This document shows positions 1 to 6,729 of a stretch of DNA of 10,984 nucleotides, piece after piece (position 1 is the first letter of the stretch; every line of letters begins with the position of its first letter). Both the position numbers and the translations under genes were made by a program. The notes under the pieces are model-generated. The model did no database searches and was not told the origin of the DNA. It worked only from the letters and a program-made list of their open reading frames with translations. The stretch is from Paracoccaceae bacterium (GTDB taxonomy: Bacteria > Pseudomonadota > Alphaproteobacteria > Rhodobacterales > Rhodobacteraceae): the NCBI GenBank assembly GCA_030625695.1, contig DAOUQK010000091.1, forward strand, positions 1 through 10,984, written 5' to 3'.

Positions 1-5
1 ACCTG

Positions 6-971
6 ATGGATTTTCTAACCCTCATTCAGGTGCTCGACAGTTCTGTCCGCCTTGCCACGCCATTGTTGCTGGCCTGTCTTGCCGGGCTGTATTCGGAACG
101 CGCGGGTATCTTCGATATCGGCCTTGAAGGCAAAATGCTGATGGCGGCGTTTTTCTCGGGGGCTGTGGCGGCCACGACGGGTTCGGCCTGGTTGGGTCTG
201 CTGGCAGGGATTGCGTCGTCGATGGCTTTGGCCGGGCTACATGGGCTGGCCTCGATCACGTTCCGGGGTAATCAGTTGATCTCGGGCGTGGCAATAAACT
301 TTTTGGCCGCTGGTCTGACGGTTCTGATCGCTCAGGACTGGTTTCAGCAAGGCGGGCGCACACCGTCGTTGATGGGTGCGGGGCGGTTTGGGCCGATTGA
401 ATTGCCATTTGCCGAGGCCCTGAGTGGCATTCCTTACCTTGGCCCGGTTTATAGCGAATTGATATCCGGCCATTCGATCCTGGTTTATTTTGCTGTGCTG
501 GCGGTGCCCGGCACATGGTGGTTGCTGTATCGCACCCGGTTTGGCCTGCGATTGCGCGCGGTGGGGGAAAACCCCGCGGCAGTTGATACGGCCGGCATTT
601 CAGTGGTTGGGCTGCGGTTTGCCGCCGTTGCGATCTGCGGCATATTGTGTGGCGTAGCCGGGGCTTACCTGGCCACCGCATTGCAGGCCGGGTTCGTCAA
701 GGATATGACGGCGGGCCGCGGGTTCATCGCCCTTGCGGCGTTGATATTTGCCAAGTGGCGACCCTGGCAGGCGATGTGGGCCTGTCTGTTGTTCGGGTTC
801 CTTCAGGCGATTGCGCTGCGCTATCAGAACATCAACATCGGCGATTTCACCATTCCAGTGCAGTTCATGGACGCCCTGCCCTATATCCTGACAGTGGTGA
901 TTCTGGCCGGGTTCGTCGGCAAGGCAATTCCGCCAAGGGCCGGTGGTGAACCTTACGTGAAAGAGCGTTAA
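6..971 (+). CDS. ABC transporter permease, BMP/nucleoside-type (YufQ/NupQ-like)
   Basis: This is an inner-membrane permease subunit of an ABC importer of the kind that works with a Bmp-family lipoprotein, usually for nucleosides or related small solutes. The 321-residue protein is almost entirely hydrophobic helices with the family's signatures: SERAGIFDIGLEGKML at residues 30-46 after the first helix, a cytoplasmic coupling loop RFGLRLRAVGENPAAVDTAGI at about 178-198, and GFVKDMTAGRGFIALAALIFAKWRP at about 229-253. Length is normal for the family. The ATG overlaps by one base with an in-frame TGA at positions 4-6, so an upstream gene, most likely the partner permease, ends here and translation is probably coupled. 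Substrate cannot be read from the sequence. A long inverted repeat follows the stop codon, so this may be the last gene of its operon. Confidence 0.9.
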   Translation: MDFLTLIQVLDSSVRLATPLLLACLAGLYSERAGIFDIGLEGKMLMAAFFSGAVAATTGSAWLGLLAGIASSMALAGLHGLASITFRGNQLISGVAINFLAAGLTVLIAQDWFQQGGRTPSLMGAGRFGPIELPFAEALSGIPYLGPVYSELISGHSILVYFAVLAVPGTWWLLYRTRFGLRLRAVGENPAAVDTAGISVVGLRFAAVAICGILCGVAGAYLATALQAGFVKDMTAGRGFIALAALIFAKWRPWQAMWACLLFGFLQAIALRYQNINIGDFTIPVQFMDALPYILTVVILAGFVGKAIPPRAGGEPYVKER

Positions 972-977
972 ACCAGC

Positions 978-1022
978 TTTGTCGCGGGCCAATTGGCAAA
1001 ACAATTGCCTGCCCGCGACAAA
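978..1022. repeat. Long inverted repeat (hairpin) after the ABC permease
   Basis: Two perfectly complementary 12-base arms, TTTGTCGCGGGC (978-989) and GCCCGCGACAAA (1011-1022), enclose a second, inner pair of CAATTG blocks (990-995 and 1002-1007). Folded as RNA this gives an 18-bp stem interrupted only by a 3-base bulge (CCT) with a GCAAAA loop. It starts 6 bases after the permease stop codon. No T-run follows on the plus strand, so it is not a classical intrinsic terminator. It may be a 3'-end processing or stabilising hairpin, or a barrier between the transporter genes and the next gene. Confidence 0.7.
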
Positions 1023-1083
1023 ATGGAACAACTGAGACGGTTTGGCCGGTTGCAAGGACTTTCTGACCGGTCTAGATGAACAT

Positions 1084-2001
1084 ATGCAAATTTACCTACC
1101 TATTGCCGAAATGTCCGTAAACGCATTCCTGTTATTGGGACTGGGCGGACTGGTCGGCGTCCTGTCGGGCATGTTTGGTGTCGGCGGCGGGTTCCTGATG
1201 ACACCTTTGTTGTTTTTTATCGGCATCCCACCGGCGGTGGCAGTGGCAACCGAAGCCAATCAGATCGTTGCGTCGTCGTTTTCGGGGGTGTTGGCGCATT
1301 TCCGAAGGCGAACGGTTGATTTCAAGATGGGCACGGTGTTGCTTATTGGCGGATTGATCGGTGCGGCACTTGGCATTGTGCTGTTCAACTATCTTAAAAG
1401 CCTGGGTCAGGTCGATCTGCTGGTTAAACTGTTTTATGTGGTGTTTCTGGGCGTGGTCGGCGGGCTGATGTTCATCGAAAGCCTGAATACCATTCGCAAG
1501 ACCCGCAAATCGGGCGGGGTGATAAAGGCGCGGCGGCAACGGTCGTGGGTGCAGACTCTGCCGTTCAAGATGCGGTTCCGCACCTCTCAGCTTTATATCT
1601 CGGTGATCCCGCCGATTGTGGTGGGCATTCTGGTGGGTATTCTGGCGGCAATTATGGGTGTCGGTGGCGGGTTTATCATGGTGCCGGCGATGATCTATAT
1701 TTTGGGCATGCCGACCAAAGTGGTGGTGGGAACGTCGCTGTTCCAGATCATCTTTGTGACGGCGTTTACCACCATGCTGCACGCGACCACCAACTTTACG
1801 GTTGATATCGTACTGGCGGTTCTGCTGCTGGTTGGCGGGGTGATTGGCGCGCAGTTTGGCACCAAGATCGGGCTAAAGATGAAGGCCGAGAATCTGCGGA
1901 TTTTGCTGGCCATCATGGTGCTGGCGGTTTGTGGCAAACTGGCTTTGGATCTGTTGTTACAGCCATCAGAGCTGTTTTCACTTGGCGCGGGGGGGCATTA
2001 G
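1084..2001 (+). CDS. TSUP family (TauE/SafE) membrane permease
   Basis: This is a predicted inner-membrane transporter of the TSUP (DUF81, TauE/SafE) family, whose members move sulfite, organosulfonates or related anions. The 305-residue product shows the family's internal duplication: GVLSGMFGVGGGFLMTPLLFFIGIP (about 25-49) is repeated as GILAAIMGVGGGFIMVPAMIYILGMP (about 184-209), each half carrying the GVGGGF motif, with about eight hydrophobic helices. I chose the ATG at 1084 (protein starts MQIYLPIAEM) because it directly precedes the first helix and matches homologues as I know them. A TTG at 1042 in the same frame would add 14 residues. The stop is one base before the ATG of the next gene, so the two are almost certainly co-translated. 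Substrate is unknown. Confidence 0.88.
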   Translation: MQIYLPIAEMSVNAFLLLGLGGLVGVLSGMFGVGGGFLMTPLLFFIGIPPAVAVATEANQIVASSFSGVLAHFRRRTVDFKMGTVLLIGGLIGAALGIVLFNYLKSLGQVDLLVKLFYVVFLGVVGGLMFIESLNTIRKTRKSGGVIKARRQRSWVQTLPFKMRFRTSQLYISVIPPIVVGILVGILAAIMGVGGGFIMVPAMIYILGMPTKVVVGTSLFQIIFVTAFTTMLHATTNFTVDIVLAVLLLVGGVIGAQFGTKIGLKMKAENLRILLAIMVLAVCGKLALDLLLQPSELFSLGAGGH

Positions 2002-2002
2002 G

Positions 2003-2764
2003 ATGCGTTATCTGCTTGCTTACCTGCTGATGTTGCCGGGACTATTGATGGCCGGCGAAGAGGTGGTGCTTGGTCTTAGCAAAGACCATGTGTCGATTAC
2101 GACGGCCTTTGACGGGTCCGAAATTCTGATCTTTGGCGCGGTCAAACGTGAAACACCAGTGCCGGAGTCTGAGTTGCATGTGGTGATCACCGTGGCAGGC
2201 CCGTCGCACCCGATAACCGTACGGCGCAAGGACAAATGGCTGGGGCTGATCTGGGTCAACAATGCAGCGGTCGAGGTTGATCTGGCCCCGACTTTTTATG
2301 CGGTTGCCACCACCGGACCAATGGCGGAGGTGCTGAGCGTTACCGAAAACCTGCGCCACAAGGTATCGATTGAAAACGCGATCCGGTTGGTCGGCGCGCC
2401 TGACGATGTGGGCGATAGTGTTGTATTTTCCGAGGCGGTGATCCGTATCCGCCGCAATTCCGGGCTTTATCAGGAGTTGGAAGGCCAGGTTGCTTTGGAC
2501 CAGCAAACCCTGTTTCGCACGGCGATCAAAATGCCTGCGAACCTGACCGAAGGCGATTATACCACCCGGATATTCCTGACCCGTGGAGGCAAGGTCGTTT
2601 CGTCTCAGGAAACAACGATTGAGGTGCGCAAAGTCGGGCTGGAACGCTGGTTGTTCACCATGTCACGGCAGAAACCAGCCCTGTATGGGCTGATGTCGTT
2701 GGCGATTGCCATTGCAGCGGGCTGGGGCGCGTCTGCGGCGTTCCAACTGGCACGTCGGGATTAA
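2003..2764 (+). CDS. TIGR02186-like membrane-anchored periplasmic protein, function unknown
   Basis: The 253-residue protein has an N-terminal signal peptide (residues 1 to about 17, ending LLMAGEE), a predicted extracytoplasmic beta-rich domain (about 20-215) and one C-terminal transmembrane helix (about 225-248) followed by a short RRD tail. It therefore resembles a periplasmic domain tethered to the inner membrane. I recognise it as the conserved uncharacterised family TIGR02186, typically found next to a TSUP permease in alphaproteobacteria, as here, where the start codon follows the permease stop by one base. The open frame continues upstream to 1931, but the ATG at 2003 is preferred because it gives a clean signal peptide and a G-rich stretch lies just upstream. 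A role as accessory subunit of the TSUP transporter is inference from pairing only. Confidence 0.82.
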   Translation: MRYLLAYLLMLPGLLMAGEEVVLGLSKDHVSITTAFDGSEILIFGAVKRETPVPESELHVVITVAGPSHPITVRRKDKWLGLIWVNNAAVEVDLAPTFYAVATTGPMAEVLSVTENLRHKVSIENAIRLVGAPDDVGDSVVFSEAVIRIRRNSGLYQELEGQVALDQQTLFRTAIKMPANLTEGDYTTRIFLTRGGKVVSSQETTIEVRKVGLERWLFTMSRQKPALYGLMSLAIAIAAGWGASAAFQLARRD

Positions 2765-2781
2765 GTCGGGGTCAAGGAAAA

Positions 2782-2804
2782 GGTGCGCAAAATGCGCATC
2801 CTAC
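2782..2804 (-). repeat. REP-like GTAG hairpin, copy 1
   Basis: Read on the minus strand this 23-nt unit begins GTAGG and folds into a hairpin with paired arms ATGCGCA/TGCGCAC-like around a TTT loop, with one A-C mismatch near the base. It lies 17 bases after the stop of the TIGR02186-like gene. Its length, 5'-GTAGG tag, T-A pair at positions 7/21 and 3'-ACC end match the three other copies in this window. The GTAG tetranucleotide next to a small hairpin is the hallmark of REP elements mobilised by RAYT transposases. No RAYT gene is present here. Confidence 0.65.
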
Positions 2805-2860
2805 GGGATAATTGACAGGTCATACCAACGTGGACAAAGATTGACTCGCTGCCGTCATGT

Positions 2861-2883
2861 GTAGGGTGGGGTTTCACCCCACC
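2861..2883 (+). repeat. REP-like GTAG hairpin, copy 2 (left half of a paired element)
   Basis: This 23-nt unit begins GTAGGGTGGGG and ends CCCCACC. The arms GGTGGGGT and ACCCCACC pair around a 3-base TTC loop. It is the exact reverse complement of 2899-2921, from which it is separated by 15 bases, so the pair forms a 61-bp head-to-head element resembling a bacterial interspersed mosaic element (BIME). The spacer itself contains the small palindrome CCCG-C-CGGG. It sits between convergent genes, where it could act as a bidirectional transcript end. Confidence 0.75.
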
Positions 2884-2898
2884 GCCCGCCGGGTAGAT

Positions 2899-2921
2899 GG
2901 TGGGGTGAAACCCCACCCTAC
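2899..2921 (-). repeat. REP-like GTAG hairpin, copy 3 (right half of a paired element)
   Basis: This is a perfect 23-nt inverted copy of 2861-2883. On its 5' side (the plus-strand bases 2922-2935) it carries a flank resembling that of copy 1: both read GTAGG preceded on the minus strand by a GATCC/ATCCC stretch and CCTGTCAA. The shared flank implies that a unit larger than the 23-nt core was copied. Confidence 0.75.
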
Positions 2922-2970
2922 GGATCTTTGACAGGGCAATCATTGAGGTATCAGTGATCGGGCGGACGCG

Positions 2971-3705
2971 CTAGCCCCGTCCGATATAGGGCATCTTGGT
3001 TGCCATCACCGTCATGAATTGCACATTCGCCCCAAGCGGCAGGCCAGCCATGTAGAGCACCGAGCGCGCCGCGTCTTCGACCGACATCACATATTGCGGA
3101 TCGCCTTCGGGATTTTCCTCGGCCATGCGTTTATTCATTGCCTCGACCATCGGCGTTGCCGCGTTGCCGATGTCAATCTGCCCGCAGGCAATGTCATAGG
3201 GCCGCCCATCCAGAGACAATGCCCGGGTCAGGCCGGTTATGGCGTGTTTGGTCGTCGTGTAGGGCGTGGAATTCGGCCGGGGAACATGTGCAGAAATCGA
3301 GCCGTTATTGATGATCCGCCCGCCCTGTGGGCTTTGCGCGCGCATGGCGGCAAATGCGGCGCGGGCCGACAGGAACATGCCGTTCAGATTGACGTTGACG
3401 CTGGCGTACCAACTTTCCAGGGCAATCTCGTCTATCGAGCCGCCCGGCGTGAAAATCCCCGCATTGTTGAACAACACATCCAATCGGCCTGTCGTTTCCA
3501 GGAACTTTGAAAACGCGGCATCCACGGCCTCTGGGTCGGTCACATCCGCCACCAACGCCATTGCGTTGTCGTGTGCGGCCGCCATTTCGTTCAACGGCCC
3601 GGCGCTGCGCGCCAATAGGCCCACGCTCCAGCCATCGGCCAGAAACAGCTCTGCCGCAACGCGGCCAATTCCGGAACTGGCACCGGTGATGATGATACTT
3701 TTCAT
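2971..3705 (-). CDS. Short-chain dehydrogenase/reductase (SDR), classical type
   Basis: This is a cytoplasmic NAD(P)-dependent oxidoreductase of the classical SDR family, 244 residues, the usual length. Visible features in order are the nucleotide-binding TGASSGIG (residues 7-14), an acidic ADV D54 after beta-strand 3, NNAG (80-83), catalytic Ser136 in NNGSISAH, and the Y149-x3-K153 pair exactly 13 residues after that Ser. Thus the Ser-Tyr-Lys centre is intact. Arg33 in LLARS after the second strand is compatible with NADP(H) preference, but this is inferred. The substrate is not recognisable. The start ATG overlaps the helicase stop codon by 4 bp (ATGA), so translation is probably coupled and the gene is the last of the minus-strand run that begins near luxR. 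It faces the TIGR02186-like gene end to end. Confidence 0.9.
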   Translation of the reverse strand: MKSIIITGASSGIGRVAAELFLADGWSVGLLARSAGPLNEMAAAHDNAMALVADVTDPEAVDAAFSKFLETTGRLDVLFNNAGIFTPGGSIDEIALESWYASVNVNLNGMFLSARAAFAAMRAQSPQGGRIINNGSISAHVPRPNSTPYTTTKHAITGLTRALSLDGRPYDIACGQIDIGNAATPMVEAMNKRMAEENPEGDPQYVMSVEDAARSVLYMAGLPLGANVQFMTVMATKMPYIGRG

Positions 3706-5231
3706 ATTTCCTCGCTTTCTAATGTCAAAGTTGCGGCAGGTGTCGCGCGTAAGTCGTCAACCTGCAAGGCATACGTCGGTTTGGACAGCCGGTTGCGTAC
3801 CACCCAGATCAGGCGTTCCTGTGCGCGTGTGATCGCGACGTAAGCCAGCCGTTTCCAAAGCGCCTGCCCCGCCTCGATCCGGCCCATCCGCGCGGCAACA
3901 AACAGGTCCGGCGCGAACACCTGAACCGTGTCCCATTGCGAGCCTTGCGCCTTGTGGATGGTCACCGCCGCCCCGTGCAGGAATGTCGCCCCCATGCGGG
4001 CGGCAAAGGGAATAAACGGTTCTTCTTCGTCCGGCTTTTCGATCTTTACAATCGACGCGGCACTGACCTGTGGGTCTTCGGCCCCCAGCACATGCAGACG
4101 CGAAAATCCCGGCTTGCGTCCGGGCCCGAGATAGATCACCTGAGCGCCCCGGATCAGCCCGCGCGCCTCAAGATCAAGGCGCTTTTTACGGTGTTTCATT
4201 GGTAATTCTATACCGTCGCAGATTAGCGGTTCACCTTCCAGCAACGCATCTTCGGGCGCATTGTGCACCTTGCGAAACGCATTGATCAACTTGATCCGCG
4301 TGGCATTGCGCCAGACCAGAACCGGGCTGCGGGCCATCAGATCGACCTCGACCCGCTGACCCCAGACCACCCGTTCGTCACGCCGGGCCACGTCTTCGAT
4401 CATCCGTTCAAAGTCGGAGAATTCCAGAGCGGGGTCGCCAAGTGCGTGGGCCAGATCAAGGATTGGGTTGTCGGCGTCCTGCCGGTGCACCCGGCTTAGT
4501 TCCAGAATACGGGGCGCGGGTAAGGCTTCGAATACCATATTGCCGGATTGTTTTACCGGAGCAAGCTGCGCCGGGTCGCCAAACAACAGGAGGTTGGGGA
4601 AAATATCTTTCAGATCTTCGAACTGTTTGTCGTCCAGCATCGAGGATTCATCGACAAAGCCAATGTCCAGCGGGTCCTCGCGGCGTTTCCAACCGGTGAT
4701 AAAGTCAGACCCGCGCAAGCCCGCCGCCGCCAACGCGCCGGGGATGGATTTATTGCCGGCGTAGAAGGTTTTGGCGCGCTGCAACGCGATTTCGGTCAGG
4801 CCTTCGACCTCGGGCTGGTCGCCATTGCCCATCAGCCATTCGGCGATGCGTTCGTATTCCGGGTCATACACCGGGGTATAAAGTATTCGGTGGATCGTGG
4901 TGGCTGGAACGCCGCGCAGGCGAAGCACTGACGCCGCCTTGTTGGTTGGCGCCAGAATCGCCAGGGTGCGTTTGTCACCCAGTTTACGGCTTTCATAATC
5001 GCCGGACACGACAGCTACACCTGCCGCCACCAAGGCCTGATAAAGTTCGGCCAGCAACAGAGTTTTGCCTGATCCGGCCTTGCCCACCACGGCCATTACC
5101 CCTGCCCCCGATTCCCGCGGAGGTTTCAACAGGGCGTCGTCCATATCCACCCCGGCGGAGCGCAGCATTTCAGCGATGCTGTCAAAGGCGGCGGCCTGAT
5201 CATCGGAAAAGGTAACGGAGGGCACATTCAT
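3702..5231 (-). CDS. RecD/Dda-like superfamily 1 ATP-dependent DNA helicase
   Basis: The 509-residue protein is an SF1 DNA helicase of the RecD/Dda type (AAA_30 plus UvrD_C_2 domains). All core motifs are visible: Walker A GKAGSGKT (50-57), motif Ia APTNKAA (94-100), Walker B with VDESS (193-197), motif III GDPAQLAPV (218-226), RVHR (247-250), the late TIHKAQGSQWDTV block (424-436) and YVAITRAQERL (464-474). It is far smaller than RecBCD RecD plus partners and has no visible nuclease domain. It is expected to unwind DNA 5' to 3' in the cytoplasm during repair or replication, though its exact task is unknown. It begins 57 bases after the luxI stop and overlaps the SDR gene by 4 bp. The ATG at 5229-5231 has a modest AGGG upstream. 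The gene may be read through from luxRI. Confidence 0.9.
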   Translation of the reverse strand: MNVPSVTFSDDQAAAFDSIAEMLRSAGVDMDDALLKPPRESGAGVMAVVGKAGSGKTLLLAELYQALVAAGVAVVSGDYESRKLGDKRTLAILAPTNKAASVLRLRGVPATTIHRILYTPVYDPEYERIAEWLMGNGDQPEVEGLTEIALQRAKTFYAGNKSIPGALAAAGLRGSDFITGWKRREDPLDIGFVDESSMLDDKQFEDLKDIFPNLLLFGDPAQLAPVKQSGNMVFEALPAPRILELSRVHRQDADNPILDLAHALGDPALEFSDFERMIEDVARRDERVVWGQRVEVDLMARSPVLVWRNATRIKLINAFRKVHNAPEDALLEGEPLICDGIELPMKHRKKRLDLEARGLIRGAQVIYLGPGRKPGFSRLHVLGAEDPQVSAASIVKIEKPDEEEPFIPFAARMGATFLHGAAVTIHKAQGSQWDTVQVFAPDLFVAARMGRIEAGQALWKRLAYVAITRAQERLIWVVRNRLSKPTYALQVDDLRATPAATLTLESEEI

Positions 5232-5288
5232 GACGCGACCCTATAGTGCGTCAGAGACATTGCCCAGATGGCGTCTGCTGCTATTTCG

Positions 5289-5927
5289 TCAGGCAGACAT
5301 CGCTATCGGTCCCATCCGTTCAGCGCCAAAGGCACGGTCAAACCAAAGCCGGGAAATCTGTGGCGAAATACCTGCCTTCAGCGCCACTTTGCGCTTCGCA
5401 GCTTCGGTAAATTCCCAAAGCCCGACACTTATCATCTCGCGCCCCTGCCCCTCGGACCCGAGCAGTTCTGGCGACGAACCGATGGCGCGATAAATTCGCT
5501 GCATCCGTGCATCGAACACGCCAACAAAGTGACGGATACCAAAGCCTGACATGATCTCGCCACCCGCCAGCATCAGCCCGGCGGCGACCTTGGCGCTGAC
5601 CCCGCGTGCCAGGCAAAACCGGGTACATTCCCAGATCAGCGGGCTGGTGATTGTACCGCCACCGATCAAGTGGCCAAAGATTTCGTTCACCATGGTCCGG
5701 CCCGTAGTTGGCAGGAACCGCATTGACCCGCCATGGCTGCCATCTGGTTGTTCCCAGATCACATAAAGCGGGTTCAGCGCATCGTATTGATCGCGTTCTT
5801 CGCCTTTATCATTCACATCAACCGGCCATCCAAGTCGGGTGTGGAATTGATCTGCCCGGTCCCGGAACATCGAAGATGCCAGTTTTGGATAGAGAGAAAG
5901 GTCGTCTGCGTAGATATAGCGTAACAT
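5289..5927 (-). CDS. luxI: LuxI-family acyl-homoserine-lactone synthase
   Basis: This enzyme makes an N-acyl-homoserine lactone signal from S-adenosylmethionine and an acyl carrier. The 212-residue protein carries the invariant LuxI-family residues at nearly canonical numbers: Arg24, Phe28, Trp34 (RLGWPV), Asp46 and Asp49 in RDQYDALNPLYVI, Arg70 in SMRFLPT, Phe84, and Glu100/Arg103 in WECTRF. The SAM-binding and acyl-transfer core therefore looks complete and the gene functional. The length matches the family. The start ATG at 5925-5927 follows an AAAGGGG-type ribosome binding site. It lies 82 bases downstream of luxR on the same strand, with a CtrA-type half-site and a small inverted repeat in that gap. 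The acyl chain length cannot be predicted. The symbol is a family name; local names vary among roseobacters. Confidence 0.95.
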   Translation of the reverse strand: MLRYIYADDLSLYPKLASSMFRDRADQFHTRLGWPVDVNDKGEERDQYDALNPLYVIWEQPDGSHGGSMRFLPTTGRTMVNEIFGHLIGGGTITSPLIWECTRFCLARGVSAKVAAGLMLAGGEIMSGFGIRHFVGVFDARMQRIYRAIGSSPELLGSEGQGREMISVGLWEFTEAAKRKVALKAGISPQISRLWFDRAFGAERMGPIAMSA

Positions 5928-5950
5928 TGTTGTAGCCCCTTTGCCGTCCT

Positions 5951-5963
5951 AGCTGATCCAGCT
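5951..5963. promoter_or_regulatory. Small inverted repeat upstream of luxI
   Basis: AGCTG-ATC-CAGCT is a perfect 5-bp inverted repeat with a 3-base centre, 24 bases before the luxI start codon. It is shorter than a standard lux box (CTG-N10-CAG) and is close to the ribosome binding site, so it could be an operator, a leader hairpin or chance. Its minus strand shares GGATCAGC with the repeat at 7042-7055. Confidence 0.3.
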
Positions 5964-5974
5964 TTACGACAGAG

Positions 5975-5982
5975 ATGGTTAA
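5975..5982 (-). promoter_or_regulatory. CtrA-type half-site (TTAACCAT) upstream of luxI
   Basis: The minus strand reads TTAACCAT, an exact match to the strong half of the alphaproteobacterial CtrA site, about 48 bases before the luxI ATG, a distance compatible with a promoter -35 region. The second TTAA half is degenerate (CTGA at the expected 7-base spacing). The same octamer lies upstream of the luxR transcription unit. Confidence 0.45.
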
Positions 5983-6009
5983 CAACAGGTCAGGTTTGCG
6001 TGCGATATC

Positions 6010-6729
6010 TTAGACAATGATCAACCCAAGACTAAGGGCACGGGCAACCGCGTGGGTGGTATTATGCGCGCCAAGCTTGAACCGGGCACTTTCGATATAG
6101 ACCCGAAGCGTGTGTTCCGAAATCGTCAAAGTATCGGCCACCTGGGCGCGGGAATAGCCCATCGCTAACAAGGTCATCGCATCAATTTCTCGCGGACTTA
6201 GGGCGCGTGACTGTTCGCCTTTACGTTCCGGTTCAAACTCCAGCGCCTTGCGGTTGAAGTAATGCGCGATCAGGATCAATTCGCGACTGTGGAGTTCAGA
6301 GAATTCGGCCCATTCCTTATCATCACAGGTGTGGTTGACCGTGAACAAGGCAAACTGCCCGTTAGGGCCACGAATCGGGATCGAAAACCCCTGATTACCA
6401 ACCCCGTGTTTCAAGGCATCCGCCAGAAACGCCCGCGCCGGTTTGCCGGACCAATCAAGGCGTTTCCAATCGACCGGGTGAAAACGCTGAAAGCAGCCGA
6501 TGATCACCGGGTCCACGCGAATATAACTTTGGGCGATATAATGGTCGCGCCATTCGTCGCTATAGGTGCCACAGCCGTATTGTTCGCCCGCACTATCGAC
6601 CCAGTGATAGATTATGTGGTCGATGCCGTAAGCATCGCGCAGTTTGACGATGACGCGCTCTATGCCTTCAAGCGTGTCTGTGGCGTCCAATTCCTCCAGT
6701 ATCTGATCCAGATTGACGTTGGCTTGCAT
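6010..6729 (-). CDS. luxR: LuxR-family autoinducer-binding transcriptional regulator
   Basis: This is a cytoplasmic transcription factor expected to bind the acyl-homoserine lactone made by the adjacent luxI product. The 239-residue protein has an N-terminal autoinducer-binding domain (about 15-160) with the conserved set Trp60, Tyr64, Asp73-Pro74, Trp88 and Gly114, and a C-terminal LuxR helix-turn-helix (about 175-235) beginning LSPREIDAM with Glu181 and continuing VADTLTISEHTLRVYIESARFKLG. I chose the ATG at 6729 because the protein then begins at the family's usual N-terminus (MQANVNLDQ) and an AGGAGG lies upstream. Longer in-frame starts are TTG 6765 and ATG 6756, without a visible ribosome binding site. 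The start lies inside the preceding small gene (62-bp overlap in another frame). luxI follows 82 bases downstream. Confidence 0.93.
   Translation of the reverse strand: MQANVNLDQILEELDATDTLEGIERVIVKLRDAYGIDHIIYHWVDSAGEQYGCGTYSDEWRDHYIAQSYIRVDPVIIGCFQRFHPVDWKRLDWSGKPARAFLADALKHGVGNQGFSIPIRGPNGQFALFTVNHTCDDKEWAEFSELHSRELILIAHYFNRKALEFEPERKGEQSRALSPREIDAMTLLAMGYSRAQVADTLTISEHTLRVYIESARFKLGAHNTTHAVARALSLGLIIV

Noticed and set aside
1042..1083. TTG start extending the TSUP permease by 14 residues
   Set aside because: The ATG at 1084 gives the N-terminus seen in homologues directly before the first membrane helix; the extension overlaps no ribosome binding site and lies close to the hairpin at 978-1022.
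2861..2921. Possible CRISPR repeat pair
   Set aside because: The two copies are inverted, not direct, and only one spacer-length gap exists; no cas genes are present.
3266..3832. Plus-strand open frame of 188 codons spanning the SDR/helicase junction
   Set aside because: It runs antisense to two genes with complete catalytic motifs and would cross their 4-bp overlap; composition is typical of an antisense shadow.
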